A stretch of 64,000 bases of DNA. It comes from Bifidobacterium vansinderenii. GTDB lineage: Bacteria > Actinomycetota > Actinomycetes > Actinomycetales > Bifidobacteriaceae. This document shows, in pieces, positions 54,673 through 64,000 of the stretch. The stretch lies in the NCBI RefSeq assembly GCF_002234915.1, contig NZ_NEWD01000004.1, positions 186,001 through 250,000 of the forward strand, given 5' to 3'. The notes beneath the pieces are model-generated. The model was not told where the DNA came from, did not search any database, and saw nothing but the letters and a program-made list of their open reading frames with translations. How positions within the stretch are numbered: the stretch's first letter is position 1; the number at the start of each line of letters is the position of its first letter. The translations under genes and the position numbers were made by a program.

Positions 54673-56010
54673 TCACTTGCTTTCTGTGTTGGTTTCGTCT
54701 TCCAGAAGGAAGCCTTCGTACTGGAACTGCTCGGTGCGGGCCTTGGCCTGACGCAGCGTGTCGAGACCCACGCCCGCGATGATCAGGATCGTGGTGCCGC
54801 CGAACGGCAGCTTGGCGTTGAGGTTCAGCGCCATGATCAGCACGGTCGGGATCAGGGCCACGAACAGCAGGTAGACCGCACCCACCGTGTTGAGACGGTT
54901 CATCACGTAGGTGAGGTACTGGCTGGTGGCGCGGCCGGCGCGGATGCCGGGGATGAAGCCGCCGTACTGCTTCATGTTGTCCGCCGTCTCGTCCGTGTTG
55001 AACGTGATCGACGTGTAGAAGAAGCAGAAGAACACGATCATCAGCGCGTACAGCGCGATGTACCACACGCTCGTGGTGTCCGCCAGGTTCGTGTTGATCC
55101 ACTTGACCCACGACTGGTCGGTCTTGCCGAACTGCGCGATCAGCGTCGGCACGGCCAGGATCGAGGACGCGAAGATCGGCGGGATCACGCCGCTCATGTT
55201 GATCTTCAGCGGCAGGTACGTGCTGGTGCCGCCGTACATCTTGCGGCCGATCATGCGACGCGTGTACTGCACGGGGATGCGGCGCTGGGCCAGCTCCACG
55301 TACACCACGAAGATCAGGATCACGACGAGCGTGCCCACGACGATGCCGAACTTGGTCCAGTCGCCGTCGGCGCCGTTGGTGCCGTAGCCGATCTCCCACA
55401 GCTGGGGCAGGAAGCCGGAGCAGATGGACATGAAGATCAGCACGCTCATGCCGTTGCCGATGGCCTTGTCGGTGATGAGCTCGGCCATCCACATGATCAG
55501 GCCGGTGCCGCCGGTCATGATCAGGACCATGACGATGAGGTTCCACACGGAGTTGTCGGGGATGATCTTGGTGCCGTCGCAGGCGTAGCCGAACAGGGCG
55601 CCGGTGCGGGCGGTCACGAGGATCGTGGTGGACTGCAGCACGGCCAGGCCGATGGTCAGGTAACGCGTGTACTGCGTGAGCTTGGCCTCGCCGGACTGAC
55701 CCTCCTTGTGCAGGGCCTCGAACCTCGGGATGACCACGCGCAGCAGCTGCACCACGATGGATGCGGTGATGTACGGCATGATGCCCAACGCGAAGATCGA
55801 CAGCTGCAGCAGCGCGCCGCCGGAGAAGAGGTTGACCAGACCGATGAAGTCCTCGTTGGTGGTGCCGGCCACGCAGTCCTGTACCGCGGTGTAGTCCACG
55901 CCCGGTGTCGGAATGAACGATCCGATTCGGTAGATGATGATGATACCGAAGACGAAGAGGATCTTGTTCCTCAACTCCTTGGTACGGAGAGCCTGAATAA
56001 GCGTTCTCAC
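54673..56010 (-). CDS. secY: Preprotein translocase subunit SecY
   Basis: Ten-TM channel of the Sec export machinery. The 445 residues include GSFIPTPGVDY near the N-terminus, LGIMPYITASIVVQLL, and RAGRATSQYLTYVMNRL. It lies between rplO and adk. A long hairpin separates it from rplO, so it may have a separate level of expression. Confidence 0.97.
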   Translation of the reverse strand: MRTLIQALRTKELRNKILFVFGIIIIYRIGSFIPTPGVDYTAVQDCVAGTTNEDFIGLVNLFSGGALLQLSIFALGIMPYITASIVVQLLRVVIPRFEALHKEGQSGEAKLTQYTRYLTIGLAVLQSTTILVTARTGALFGYACDGTKIIPDNSVWNLIVMVLIMTGGTGLIMWMAELITDKAIGNGMSVLIFMSICSGFLPQLWEIGYGTNGADGDWTKFGIVVGTLVVILIFVVYVELAQRRIPVQYTRRMIGRKMYGGTSTYLPLKINMSGVIPPIFASSILAVPTLIAQFGKTDQSWVKWINTNLADTTSVWYIALYALMIVFFCFFYTSITFNTDETADNMKQYGGFIPGIRAGRATSQYLTYVMNRLNTVGAVYLLFVALIPTVLIMALNLNAKLPFGGTTILIIAGVGLDTLRQAKARTEQFQYEGFLLEDETNTESK

Positions 56011-56071
56011 TGGGTGTTCCTCCCTTGGTGTTCATGCGCGTGACACGCACAGACACACAGTGTACACATAC

Positions 56072-56111
56072 GCAATGACCCTCCCCACAGTTGAGTGGGG
56101 AGGGTCATTGC
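56072..56111. terminator. Hairpin between rplO and secY
   Basis: GCAATGACCCTCCCCA pairs with TGGGGAGGGTCATTGC, a 16-bp perfect stem with an 8-nt loop. There is no T-run after it on the minus strand, so it is probably an attenuator or processing site. It lies 28 nt after the rplO stop. Confidence 0.65.
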
Positions 56112-56139
56112 ATTAGCTTAGAAGCCTTCTCCCGGGGAA

Positions 56140-56604
56140 TTACTCCTCGGAGATGGAGCCTCCGGCAGCTTCGATCTTGGACTTCGCGGAAGCGGAGACC
56201 TTCACGCCCTTGAGGGTGAAGGCGGCAGCCACTTCGCCGTCACCGAGGACCTTGACCGGGAAGCCCTTGCGGACTGCACCCTTGGCCACCAGATCCTCGA
56301 CGGTCACTTCGCCACCCTGCGGGTAGAGCTCAGCGAGACGGGCGAGGTTCACGACCTGGAACTGCTTCTTGAACGGGCTCTTGAAGCCGCGCAGCTTCGG
56401 AAGGCGCATGTACAGCGGCAGCTGTCCACCTTCGAAGCCCGGACGAACCGAGTAGCGGGCCTTGGTGCCCTTGGTGCCACGACCGGAGGTCTTACCCTTG
56501 GAGCCTTCACCACGACCGACACGGATGCGGTCCTTGTTGGCGCCGGGGGCAGGACGCAGGTCATGCATGCGGATGATCGTGACTTCTTCGTTGTTCTCAG
56601 CCAT
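56140..56604 (-). CDS. rplO: 50S ribosomal protein L15
   Basis: Large-subunit assembly protein. The 154 residues have the Gly/Arg-rich N-terminus ([21 protein letters not shown]) and the [18 protein letters not shown] block. Confidence 0.97.
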   Translation of the reverse strand: MAENNEEVTIIRMHDLRPAPGANKDRIRVGRGEGSKGKTSGRGTKGTKARYSVRPGFEGGQLPLYMRLPKLRGFKSPFKKQFQVVNLARLAELYPQGGEVTVEDLVAKGAVRKGFPVKVLGDGEVAAAFTLKGVKVSASAKSKIEAAGGSISEE

Positions 56605-56606
56605 AA

Positions 56607-56789
56607 TCAGTCTGCCTCCTCAACGGTGACCATGTGGCGGATCTTGTCGATCATGCCACGGTACACGGGGGTGTCCTCACGGATAACGGACTGGCCGATC
56701 TTGCGCAGGCCGAGGGACTGGGCGTTAGCCTTCTGCACCTCGGTCTTGCCGGCAAAACCACGGACCAGCGTGATCTTCAGGTTAGCCAT
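56607..56789 (-). CDS. rpmD: 50S ribosomal protein L30
   Basis: A 60-residue protein ([20 protein letters not shown]). The ATG at 56789 shares one base with the rpsE stop (TGATG), indicating coupling; a GTG one codon upstream is less likely. Two nucleotides separate it from rplO. Confidence 0.96.
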   Translation of the reverse strand: MANLKITLVRGFAGKTEVQKANAQSLGLRKIGQSVIREDTPVYRGMIDKIRHMVTVEEAD

Positions 56790-57520
56790 CACTCACCGTC
56801 CTTTTCTTCAGCGGCCTTGGCGGCAGCAGCCTCTTCACGAGCCTTGCGGGCCTCGGCGATGCCGGCGGCACGCTCGCGGAGCAGGGACTCGGGAGCAACC
56901 TCTTCGAGGCTCAGGCCACGACGGGCGGCAACCTCTTCGGGCTCTTCGAGCTGCTTCAGGGCGTCCACAACGGCGTTCACGGTGTTGATCGCGTTGGAGG
57001 AGCCCATGGACTTGGTCAGGATGTCGGAGATGCCAGCGCACTCCAGGACGGCGCGGACCGGACCACCGGCGATAACACCGGTACCCGGAGCAGCCGGACG
57101 CAGCAGCACGGTGCCGGCGGCGTCGTGACCGATCACCGGGTGGGTGATGGTGCCACGCACGCGCGGAACAGTGAACATGTGCTTCTTGGCGTCGAGCTGG
57201 CCCTTGGCGATAGCAGCCGGGACCTCGCGGGACTTGCCGTAGCCCACGCCGACGGTGCCGTTGCCGTCACCGACGACCACGAGAGCGGCGAAGCTGAACG
57301 TACGACCACCCTTGTGGGTCTTGGCCACACGGTTGATGGTGACCACGCGGTCCATCAGCTCGTCGCCACGGTTCTCCTCGCGACGGTTGCGACGCTCGCC
57401 ACGACGACCTTCGCCACGACCGCCACGGCGGCCCTTGCGATCCTCGTTCTTGGAGGCGGCTTCGGTTTCGTTCTTCGAATCTTCAGCCACTTGGGTTTCC
57501 TTCACTTCGTTGTCGCTCAC
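56789..57520 (-). CDS. rpsE: 30S ribosomal protein S5 with extended termini
   Basis: Small-subunit decoding-fidelity protein. The core ([21 protein letters not shown]) begins near residue 57, after an Arg/Glu/Lys-rich leader ([20 protein letters not shown]). The C-terminus has a further Ala/Glu-rich stretch. The total is 243 residues against 167 in E. coli. The GTG start overlaps the rplR stop (GTGA). Confidence 0.96.
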   Translation of the reverse strand: MSDNEVKETQVAEDSKNETEAASKNEDRKGRRGGRGEGRRGERRNRREENRGDELMDRVVTINRVAKTHKGGRTFSFAALVVVGDGNGTVGVGYGKSREVPAAIAKGQLDAKKHMFTVPRVRGTITHPVIGHDAAGTVLLRPAAPGTGVIAGGPVRAVLECAGISDILTKSMGSSNAINTVNAVVDALKQLEEPEEVAARRGLSLEEVAPESLLRERAAGIAEARKAREEAAAAKAAEEKDGE

Positions 57521-57888
57521 AGTGCCAGACCTCCCTCGCGGGCGCCTTCAGCAACGGCTGCGACGCGACCATGGTACTTGTTGCCACCGCGGTCGAACAC
57601 GACGGCGGTGATGCCAGCGGCCTTGGCCTTCTCGGCGACGAGCTCGCCCACCTTCTTGGCGGCGGCGGTCTTATCGCCCTCGAAGCCCTGGAAGTCGGCG
57701 TTCATCGTGGAGGCGCTCACCAGGGTGAAGCCCTTGGTGTCGTCCACGATCTGAGCGGTCATATGACGGTTGGAACGGGTGACGACCAGACGCGGACGCT
57801 CCGGGGTGCCGACGACCTTCTTGCGCAGACGGGCGTGACGGCGCAGACGAGCGACCTTCTTACCCTTACCGAAAATCTTGACGGACAT
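57517..57888 (-). CDS. rplR: 50S ribosomal protein L18
   Basis: Binds 5S rRNA. 123 residues from [24 protein letters not shown] to the [20 protein letters not shown] end. The ATG at 57888 is chosen because the upstream open frame overlaps rplF. The stop overlaps the rpsE start by four bases. Confidence 0.97.
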   Translation of the reverse strand: MSVKIFGKGKKVARLRRHARLRKKVVGTPERPRLVVTRSNRHMTAQIVDDTKGFTLVSASTMNADFQGFEGDKTAAAKKVGELVAEKAKAAGITAVVFDRGGNKYHGRVAAVAEGAREGGLAL

Positions 57889-57889
57889 A

Positions 57890-58429
57890 TTACTTACCAG
57901 CCTTTCCAGCCTTGCGCAGAATGCGCTCATCCGCGTACTTGACGCCCTTGCCCTTGTAGGGTTCCGGAGCGCGGAGCTTGCGAATGTTCGCTGCAACCTG
58001 GCCGACAGCCTGCTTGTCGGTGCCCTTGACGATGAGCTCGTTCGGGTTCACGATCTCGAACTCAATGCCTTCCGGCGGGTTCACGGTGATGGTGTGGGAG
58101 TAGCCCAGGAAGAACTCCAGGCCCTTGCCCTTGGCCACCACGCGGTAACCGGTACCGACGATCTGCAGACGCTTCGCGTAGCCCTCGTGCACGCCCTTGA
58201 CCATCGAGGCGATGATCGAGCGGCTCAGGCCGTGCTTGGCGCGGGTGGGACGAAGATCATCAGCCGGGGTGAGAACAATCTCGTTGTTCTCGACGACGCC
58301 GGTGATGCCTTCGGGGATGGTGTAGGAATCGGTGCCCTTCGGACCCTTGGCGGAGAACGCCTGGCCCTCGAGCTTGACCTCAACCCCAGCCGGGATGGCG
58401 ATGGGGAGCTTACCAATATGCGATGCCAT
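57890..58429 (-). CDS. rplF: 50S ribosomal protein L6
   Basis: Large-subunit protein near the factor-binding site. 179 residues with two repeated L6 domains; the C-terminal signature [22 protein letters not shown] is intact. One nucleotide separates it from rplR. Confidence 0.97.
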   Translation of the reverse strand: MASHIGKLPIAIPAGVEVKLEGQAFSAKGPKGTDSYTIPEGITGVVENNEIVLTPADDLRPTRAKHGLSRSIIASMVKGVHEGYAKRLQIVGTGYRVVAKGKGLEFFLGYSHTITVNPPEGIEFEIVNPNELIVKGTDKQAVGQVAANIRKLRAPEPYKGKGVKYADERILRKAGKAGK

Positions 58430-58446
58430 GTGTCAGCTCTCCTTTC

Positions 58447-58845
58447 TCACCACACGTAGGCGACGATCTCGCCGCCGATGCCTTCCTTGAGGCATTCCTT
58501 CTGGGTCATCAGCCCCGAGCTGGTCGAGATGATGGCGATACCAAGGCCACCCAGCGGCATGGGCAGGGCGTCGGACTTCGCGTAACGACGAAGACCGGGC
58601 TTGGAGATGCGCTTGATGCCTTCGATGCTGCGCTCGCCGTTCGGACCGTACTTGAGGGTGACCTCGAGAGTCTGGCCGACCTTGGCTTCCTTGGCGGTGA
58701 AGTCCTTGATGTAGCCTTCACGCTTCAGGATCTCGGCGATAGCAGCCTTGAACTTGGAGTACGGCATATCCACGGTCTCGTGCTTTGCCGCGCTCGCGTT
58801 GCGCAGACGCGTGAGCATGTCTGCGATGGGATCTGTCATTGTCAT
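58447..58845 (-). CDS. rpsH: 30S ribosomal protein S8
   Basis: 16S rRNA binder and, in E. coli, translational regulator of the spc operon. 132 residues with [13 protein letters not shown] at the N-terminus and the conserved [10 protein letters not shown] motif near the C-terminus. Confidence 0.97.
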   Translation of the reverse strand: MTMTDPIADMLTRLRNASAAKHETVDMPYSKFKAAIAEILKREGYIKDFTAKEAKVGQTLEVTLKYGPNGERSIEGIKRISKPGLRRYAKSDALPMPLGGLGIAIISTSSGLMTQKECLKEGIGGEIVAYVW

Positions 58846-58926
58846 GTGGGCTTATGCCCTTCCTCGCCGTGGTTTCCGCCGCAACATCTCAGACGAGATG
58901 AAGCAGCGGACCTTCAGCGTCGATAT

Positions 58927-59112
58927 TTACCAACTGGACTTCGTAACGCCGGGCAGCTCACCGCGGTGGGCCTTCTCACGAAGGCAGACGCGGCACAGAC
59001 CGAACTTGCGATACACGGAATGGGGACGACCGCAGACCTGGCAGCGCGTGTAGGCGCGCACCTTGAACTTGGGCTTGCCGGCCGCCTTGTTCTTCAGAGC
59101 GGTTTTTGCCAT
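58927..59112 (-). CDS. rpsN: 30S ribosomal protein S14, zinc-binding type (type Z)
   Basis: 61 residues with two CXXC pairs (RCQVCG and LCRVC), the short zinc-ribbon form. The ATG at 59112 ([15 protein letters not shown]) is the family start. It lies between rplE and rpsH. Confidence 0.97.
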   Translation of the reverse strand: MAKTALKNKAAGKPKFKVRAYTRCQVCGRPHSVYRKFGLCRVCLREKAHRGELPGVTKSSW

Positions 59113-59113
59113 A

Positions 59114-59686
59114 TCAGTTCTCCTTGAACGGGAAGCCAAGGTGCTTCAGGAGAACCTGAGCTTCCTTGTCGTCCTTGGTCGAAGTCACGACGGTGATGTC
59201 CATACCACGCTGGTGATCGATCTCGTCGGGGTTGATCTCCAGGAACATGGTCTGTTCCGTCAGACCGAAGTTGTAGTTGCCGTTGCCGTCGAACTGGTTG
59301 CCGTTGATGCCGCGGAAATCGCGGATGCGCGGCAGGGCCAGGGTCAGCAGGCGGTCCAGGAACTCCCACATACGATCGCCGCGGAGGGTCACGTACGCAC
59401 CGATGGCCTGGCCTTCACGCAGGTGGAACTGCGCGACGGACTTCTTGGCCTTGGTGATCTTCGGCTTCTGACCGGTGATGGCGGTGAGGTCCTTGACGGC
59501 ACCTTCGATGAGCTTGGAGTCACGAGCGGCAGCGCCGACGCCCATGGAGACGACGACCTTCTGCACACGGGCGACCTGCATGGGGTTGGAGTACTTGAAC
59601 TCCTTCTCCAGCTCGGGGATGATGCTGTCCTTGTAGAACTGCTTCAGGCGCGGGGTGGCCGGCGCTTCGATAGTGGTATCGGTCAT
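59114..59686 (-). CDS. rplE: 50S ribosomal protein L5
   Basis: Binds 5S rRNA and contacts the P-site tRNA. 190 residues with the conserved [20 protein letters not shown] and [11 protein letters not shown]-type ([19 protein letters not shown]) blocks. Its start overlaps the rplX stop. Confidence 0.97.
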   Translation of the reverse strand: MTDTTIEAPATPRLKQFYKDSIIPELEKEFKYSNPMQVARVQKVVVSMGVGAAARDSKLIEGAVKDLTAITGQKPKITKAKKSVAQFHLREGQAIGAYVTLRGDRMWEFLDRLLTLALPRIRDFRGINGNQFDGNGNYNFGLTEQTMFLEINPDEIDHQRGMDITVVTSTKDDKEAQVLLKHLGFPFKEN

Positions 59687-60018
59687 GCCAGCTCCTTTCC
59701 GGACTTCTTGGCGACGCGCACGCGCACCGTCTTCACCTTGCCGTCACGGGCTTCTTCCTTGACGACGACGCCGACGCGGGTCGGCTGCTTCGTCTCAGGA
59801 TCGATGACCATCACGTTGGAGCGATGGATCGGAGCCTCGACGGACACGATGCCGGCCTGCTGGCCCTGCTGGGTGGCGCGGACGTGCTTCTTGACGATCT
59901 GAACACCTTCGACGATCAGGCGATCGTTCGGCAGAATGCGGAGGACCTTGCCTTCCTTACCGCGATCCTTGCCACGGATGACCTTGACCTCATCGCCGGT
60001 CTTGATCTTTGCTACCAC
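59683..60018 (-). CDS. rplX: 50S ribosomal protein L24
   Basis: Assembly-initiating large-subunit protein. 111 residues with the KOW motif ([21 protein letters not shown]). The start codon is GTG at 60018, immediately next to the rplN stop. Confidence 0.97.
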   Translation of the reverse strand: MVAKIKTGDEVKVIRGKDRGKEGKVLRILPNDRLIVEGVQIVKKHVRATQQGQQAGIVSVEAPIHRSNVMVIDPETKQPTRVGVVVKEEARDGKVKTVRVRVAKKSGKELA

Positions 60019-60387
60019 TCAGATCACCTCCGGGGCGAGGGACACGATCTTCATGAAGCGCTTGTCGCGCAGCTCACGACCGACCGGTCCGAAAATACGA
60101 GTGCCCTTGGGTTCACGGCCGGAACCGAGAATGACAGCGGCGTTCTCGTCGAACTTGATGTAGGAGCCATCGGCGCGGCGGGTTTCCTTCACGGTACGAA
60201 CGACCACGGCCTTGACCACGTCGCTCTTCTTCACCGATCCGCCGGGAATGGCGTCCTTGACAGTGGCAACGATGACGTCGCCAATGCCTGCATAGCGGCG
60301 CTTCGAACCACCGAGCACGCGGATGGTCAAGAGCTCCTTGGCACCCGTGTTGTCGGCGACACGAAGTCGCGATTCCTGCTGAATCAT
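60019..60387 (-). CDS. rplN: 50S ribosomal protein L14
   Basis: Large-subunit interface protein. 122 residues with [21 protein letters not shown] and the [23 protein letters not shown] end. Confidence 0.97.
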   Translation of the reverse strand: MIQQESRLRVADNTGAKELLTIRVLGGSKRRYAGIGDVIVATVKDAIPGGSVKKSDVVKAVVVRTVKETRRADGSYIKFDENAAVILGSGREPKGTRIFGPVGRELRDKRFMKIVSLAPEVI

Positions 60388-60416
60388 TGATTCTCCTTAA
60401 GCCGAGCTGGTCCTCC

Positions 60417-60458
60417 CCCAACACCTGGGCGGTCGTTTCCAACCGCCCAGGTGTTGGG
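60417..60458. promoter_or_regulatory. Perfect 17-bp hairpin between rpsQ and rplN
   Basis: CCCAACACCTGGGCGGT pairs with ACCGCCCAGGTGTTGGG across an 8-nt loop. It lies in the only sizeable gap (about 90 bp) within the S10-spc block. There is no T-run, so it is an attenuator or processing candidate at the S10/spc boundary. Confidence 0.7.
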
Positions 60459-60478
60459 CGAGCCTTGCCGAACTTTAT

Positions 60479-60739
60479 TTACTTGGCGCGCTCCACGATG
60501 GCGTCCAGACGCCAGCGCTTCGTCTTGCTGATGGGCCGAGTCTCCATAATACTCACAAGGTCGCCAACGTGGGCTTCGTTGTGTTCATCATGGGCCTTGA
60601 CCTTGCTGGTGGTGCGGACGACCTTGCCGTACAGCGGGTGGGTCGAACGCTGCTCGATCTCGACCGTGATGGTCTTGTCCATAGCTTCGGACACGACATA
60701 GCCACGGCGAACCTTGCGGAAGTTACGCTCTTCAGCCAT
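60479..60739 (-). CDS. rpsQ: 30S ribosomal protein S17
   Basis: Primary 16S rRNA binder. 86 residues with [19 protein letters not shown] and the [18 protein letters not shown] signature. Confidence 0.97.
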   Translation of the reverse strand: MAEERNFRKVRRGYVVSEAMDKTITVEIEQRSTHPLYGKVVRTTSKVKAHDEHNEAHVGDLVSIMETRPISKTKRWRLDAIVERAK

Positions 60740-60741
60740 GC

Positions 60742-60996
60742 TTACTTCTCCTCAGTCTTCTCGGATTCCGCGGGAGCCTCGGAGATACCGAGCTCGCGCT
60801 CACGCAGAACCGTGTACATGCGGGCGATGTCACGCTTCACGGCCTTGAGACGCGAAGTGTTGTCGAGCTGACCGGTCGCGTTCTGGAAGCGCAGGTTGAA
60901 CAGCTCTTCCTTGGAGGCCTTGAGGGCCTCTTCGATCTCCGCGTTGGTCTTAGCGTTGAGATTCTGAATGGTGTAATCAGCGGTACCGACTGCCAT
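60742..60996 (-). CDS. rpmC: 50S ribosomal protein L29
   Basis: Tunnel-exit protein of 84 residues ([21 protein letters not shown]...[12 protein letters not shown]), with a short acidic C-terminal tail. It shares one base with the rplP stop codon. Confidence 0.97.
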   Translation of the reverse strand: MAVGTADYTIQNLNAKTNAEIEEALKASKEELFNLRFQNATGQLDNTSRLKAVKRDIARMYTVLRERELGISEAPAESEKTEEK

Positions 60997-61415
60997 CAGT
61001 TGTCACCACCTTCACGAGCAATGATCCTGCACTTCATGGGGAGCTTGTCCACAGCGCGGCGCAGAGCCTCGCGTGCGACATCCTCCGAGACACCGCCGAT
61101 TTCGAACATCACACGGCCCGGACGCACGTTGGCGATCCAGAACTCCGGGGTGCCCTTACCGGAACCCATTCGGGTACCGAGCGGCTTCTTGGTGAGCGGA
61201 CGATCAGGGAAGATCGTGATCCACACACGACCGCCACGCTTGATGTAGCGGGTCATGGCGATACGAGCCGCCTCGATCTGGCGGTTGGTCACGTAAGCCG
61301 GAGCCAGCGCCTGGATACCGAAATCGCCGAAAGCGATCTCGTTGCCGCCCTTGGACATGCCCTTACGGACCGGACGGTGCTGCTTGCGATATTTAGTCCT
61401 CTTCGGAATAAGCAT
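60996..61415 (-). CDS. rplP: 50S ribosomal protein L16
   Basis: Large-subunit A-site protein. 139 residues starting [18 protein letters not shown], with the [23 protein letters not shown] block. Confidence 0.97.
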   Translation of the reverse strand: MLIPKRTKYRKQHRPVRKGMSKGGNEIAFGDFGIQALAPAYVTNRQIEAARIAMTRYIKRGGRVWITIFPDRPLTKKPLGTRMGSGKGTPEFWIANVRPGRVMFEIGGVSEDVAREALRRAVDKLPMKCRIIAREGGDN

Positions 61416-61420
61416 CTGGG

Positions 61421-62218
61421 TTACTCCTTTGCTTCCGTGGCGGGAGCGGCTTCCTTGGCCTCGGCCTGAGCCGGAGCGGCCTTGGCCTGGGCGTTGTTGC
61501 GGGAGCCACGACGCGGACGGCGGTCACCGCGGCGACCACGGCCGTTGTTCTGCTGAGCCTGCTGCTCCTCGAACTCACGCTCGGTCATGTCGCCCTTGTA
61601 GATCCACACCTTCACGCCGATGCGGCCGTAGGTGGTGCGGGCTTCGAAGAAGCCGTAGTCGATGAGGGCGCGCAGCGTCTGCAGCGGCACGCGGCCTTCG
61701 CGGTAGAACTCCGAACGGCTCATTTCGGCGCCGCCAAGACGGCCCGAGAGCTTGATACGGATACCCTTGGCACCGGCGCGCATGGCGTCCTGCTGGGCCT
61801 TGCGCATGGCGCGACGGAAGGTCACGCGGTTGGTGAGCTGCTCGGCGATGCCCTGAGCCACGAGCTGGGCGTCGATGGCGGCGTTCTTGACCTCGAAGAT
61901 GTTGAGCTGGACCTGCTTGCCAGTCAGCTTCTCGAGCTTGGCGCGGACCTTGTCGGCCTCGGCGCCACGACGGCCGATGACGATGCCCGGACGAGCGGTG
62001 TGGATGTCCACACGCACGCGGTCGCGGGTGCGCTCGATCACGATGCGGGACACGCCAGCGCGCTCGAGATCGGCGTTCAGGGCCTTGCGGATCTTGTCGT
62101 CTTCGAGAACGAAGTCGCTGTAACGCTCACCGGGCTTGTTGGAATCGGAGAACCAACGGCTGCGGTGGGATTCGGTCACGCCCAGACGGTACCCAAACGG
62201 GTTGATCTTCTGACCCAT
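61421..62218 (-). CDS. rpsC: 30S ribosomal protein S3
   Basis: Small-subunit mRNA-entry protein. The 265 residues contain the KH domain ([18 protein letters not shown]) and conserved C-terminal domain. A tail of about 50 residues follows, Arg/Gly- then Ala/Glu-rich. Its ATG overlaps the rplV stop. Confidence 0.97.
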   Translation of the reverse strand: MGQKINPFGYRLGVTESHRSRWFSDSNKPGERYSDFVLEDDKIRKALNADLERAGVSRIVIERTRDRVRVDIHTARPGIVIGRRGAEADKVRAKLEKLTGKQVQLNIFEVKNAAIDAQLVAQGIAEQLTNRVTFRRAMRKAQQDAMRAGAKGIRIKLSGRLGGAEMSRSEFYREGRVPLQTLRALIDYGFFEARTTYGRIGVKVWIYKGDMTEREFEEQQAQQNNGRGRRGDRRPRRGSRNNAQAKAAPAQAEAKEAAPATEAKE

Positions 62219-62577
62219 TATCGGGCTCCTTCCTTGTCGGCGACGATAACCGTGATGTGGCTGGTGCGCTTGTTGATGCGAGCGGCACGGCCCTGGGCAC
62301 GTGCGCGGAATCGCTTCATGGTAACGCCCTCGTCGACGAACGTTTCCTTAACGACCAGATCGTTCTCGCGGAACGCTTCGCCGGCCTTGTCGGCCTTCAC
62401 GCGGGCGTTGGCGATGGCGCTCTCCAGGACCTTGCGGACCGGAACGGCCGCGTCCTGCGGAGCGAACTTGAGGATGGTCACCGCTTCGGTCGCCTGCTTG
62501 CCTCGGATGAGGTCGACGACGCGGCGAGCCTTGCGCGGCGTCACGCGGACGTGACGAGCGATTGCTTTAGCTTCCAT
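62218..62577 (-). CDS. rplV: 50S ribosomal protein L22
   Basis: Lines the peptide exit tunnel. 119 residues with [23 protein letters not shown] and [20 protein letters not shown]. Confidence 0.97.
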   Translation of the reverse strand: MEAKAIARHVRVTPRKARRVVDLIRGKQATEAVTILKFAPQDAAVPVRKVLESAIANARVKADKAGEAFRENDLVVKETFVDEGVTMKRFRARAQGRAARINKRTSHITVIVADKEGAR

Positions 62578-62599
62578 AACGTCTTTACTCTCCTCGCCT

Positions 62600-62878
62600 T
62601 TAGCGGCGTGCCTTCTTGTCGTCCTTCACGTGACCCTTGAAGGTGCGCGTGGGGGCGAACTCACCGAGCTTGTGACCGACCATGGCCTCGGTGACGAACA
62701 CCGGGACGTGCTTGCGGCCATCGTGGACTGCGAACGTGTGTCCGATGAAATCAGGGGTGATCATCGAACGGCGGGACCACGTCTTGATGACGTTCTTGGT
62801 GCCCTTCTCGTTCTGCTCGTCGACCTTCTTCTGCAAATGGGCGTCGACGAAGGGGCCCTTCTTGATGCTACGAGTCAT
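62600..62878 (-). CDS. rpsS: 30S ribosomal protein S19
   Basis: Small-subunit head protein. 92 residues with [17 protein letters not shown] and [16 protein letters not shown]. Confidence 0.97.
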   Translation of the reverse strand: MTRSIKKGPFVDAHLQKKVDEQNEKGTKNVIKTWSRRSMITPDFIGHTFAVHDGRKHVPVFVTEAMVGHKLGEFAPTRTFKGHVKDDKKARR

Positions 62879-62893
62879 CTTTTCGACACTCCC

Positions 62894-63724
62894 TTACTTG
62901 CGGTTCTTGCCGGACGGACGACGACGAACAATCATCTTGTTCGAAGCCTTCTTCGGACGACGAGTACGAACCTCGCCCTTGCCCCACGGAGACACCGGCG
63001 GCTTGCCACCGCGAGTACGACCACCGTGCGGGTGATCGACCGGGTTCATGGACTCACCACGGGTGATCGGGCGCTTGCCCATCCAGCGGGCACGACCGGC
63101 CTTACCAAGCTCGATGTTGGCGTGCTCGGAGTTGCCGACCTCGCCGACGGTCGCACGGCAGCGGGCGTCGACGTTGCGGATTTCTCCGGACGGCATACGC
63201 AGCTGGGCGTAGGCGCCGTCCTTGGCGACGAGCTGCACGGCGGCACCGGCGGAGCGGGCGATCTTCGCGCCACCCAGCGGGCGCAGCTCGATGGCGTGCA
63301 CCACGGTACCGGTCGGGATGTTCTTCAGCGGCAGGTTGTTGCCCGGCTTGATATCGGCGTTCTCGCCGGTCTCGATGCGGTCACCCTGCTTGATGCCCTC
63401 GGGGGCGATGATGTAGCGCTTCTCGCCGTCTGCGTAGTGCAGCAGGGCGATGCGAGCGGAACGGTTCGGATCGTATTCGATCTCGGCAACCTTGGCGGGC
63501 ACGCCGTCCTTGTCCCAACGACGGAAGTCGATGAGACGGTACTGGCGCTTGTGACCGCCACCGCGATGACGGGAGGTCATGCGGCCGTAGGAGTTGCGAC
63601 CACCGGTCTTGCTCAGCTTGCGGACCAGCGACTTCTCAGGCGTGGAACGCGTGATCTCGGAGAAATCCGAAACGGAAGCGTTACGACGGCCTGCAGACGT
63701 CGGCTTGTATGTACGGATAGCCAT
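62894..63724 (-). CDS. rplB: 50S ribosomal protein L2
   Basis: Large-subunit protein near the peptidyl transferase centre. 276 residues with [18 protein letters not shown] and the essential [14 protein letters not shown] block. Confidence 0.97.
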   Translation of the reverse strand: MAIRTYKPTSAGRRNASVSDFSEITRSTPEKSLVRKLSKTGGRNSYGRMTSRHRGGGHKRQYRLIDFRRWDKDGVPAKVAEIEYDPNRSARIALLHYADGEKRYIIAPEGIKQGDRIETGENADIKPGNNLPLKNIPTGTVVHAIELRPLGGAKIARSAGAAVQLVAKDGAYAQLRMPSGEIRNVDARCRATVGEVGNSEHANIELGKAGRARWMGKRPITRGESMNPVDHPHGGRTRGGKPPVSPWGKGEVRTRRPKKASNKMIVRRRPSGKNRK

Positions 63725-63754
63725 AATTTAGTTCCTAACTTTCTCGGCTAGCCT

Positions 63755-64000
63755 TCAGTTACCAAAGATGTCGATGGTCTGACCCTCGGCGACGGTAACG
63801 ATGGCGCGCTTCTCGCTCACGCGCTGGCCGAAGCCTGCACGGGTGCGGACGCGCTTGCCGGCGCGGTTAAGGGTGTTGACATTCGTCACCTTGACATTGA
63901 AGATCTGCTCGATAGCCTGCTTGATCTGCACCTTGTTCGCGTTCGGGGCCACCACGAAGGTGTACTGGCCCATGTCGGAGTTGGCGTAGCTCTTCTCGGA
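63755..64000 (-). CDS. rplW: 50S ribosomal protein L23 (partial, N-terminus outside the window)
   Basis: Tunnel-exit docking protein. The visible frame runs to the window edge ([17 protein letters not shown]...[16 protein letters not shown]). The internal Met at 63973 is not the start, because SEKSYA upstream is the conserved L23 N-terminal motif. The C-terminus is complete. Confidence 0.95.
   Translation of the reverse strand, partial: SEKSYANSDMGQYTFVVAPNANKVQIKQAIEQIFNVKVTNVNTLNRAGKRVRTRAGFGQRVSEKRAIVTVAEGQTIDIFGN

Overview
The window looks like bifidobacterial chromosome: high-GC, actinobacterial gene order, and protein sequences that read as Bifidobacterium versions of housekeeping genes (prfB-ftsE-ftsX, gltA, proS, nusA-infB-rbfA-truB-ribF, and the S10/spc/alpha ribosomal region). 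The genus call is recognition from memory, not a database search, and I do not assign a species.

Left part, about 0.5-21.8 kb. A DUF4153/DUF4173-like membrane protein is followed by a leftward block prfB-ftsE-ftsX-CHAP hydrolase, which is probably the divisome FtsEX transporter with its secreted cell-wall hydrolase. Next come dapD (lysine/peptidoglycan precursor), gltA (citrate synthase), map, an M13 metallopeptidase, a second single-stranded DNA-binding protein, proS, a multi-spanning SCO7613-like membrane protein and a membrane-anchored polysaccharide deacetylase. The spaces between these genes are packed with a hairpin-rich mosaic repeat and, beside gltA, a very regular array of four covarying stem-loops. 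A parS-like site lies between prfB and dapD, and a perfect DnaA-box sequence lies upstream of the second ssb.

Middle part, about 22-43 kb. This holds a Pif1-like helicase, an iron alcohol dehydrogenase of the FucO type, a class III aminotransferase, and a small accessory island (27-29 kb) with a DUF3800-like protein, a strong structured intergenic RNA candidate and a visibly AT-richer single-pass membrane protein. A short-chain dehydrogenase follows, then the leftward block nusA-infB-rbfA-truB-ribF (translation initiation, ribosome maturation, tRNA modification, flavin cofactor). The truB coding sequence carries an in-frame insertion made of the same mosaic repeat that fills the intergenic regions. 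After a secreted protein and tRNA-Ser(CGA) come a transglutaminase-like protein and a fused circularly permuted ATP-grasp/alpha-E protein, a widespread pair of unknown chemistry, and then truA.

Right part, about 44-64 kb. The ribosomal superoperon runs leftward (rplW, rplB, rpsS, rplV, rpsC, rplP, rpmC, rpsQ, rplN, rplX, rplE, rpsN, rpsH, rplF, rplR, rpsE, rpmD, rplO, secY, adk, then infA, rpmJ, rpsM, rpsK, rpoA, rplQ). It is interrupted between adk and infA by a sugar-utilisation cassette: a LacI regulator, a large GH2 glycoside hydrolase and a GPH-family sugar symporter, with a 16-bp perfect palindrome upstream of the hydrolase as the likely operator. The cassette looks like an accessory catabolic module inserted in the ribosomal block.
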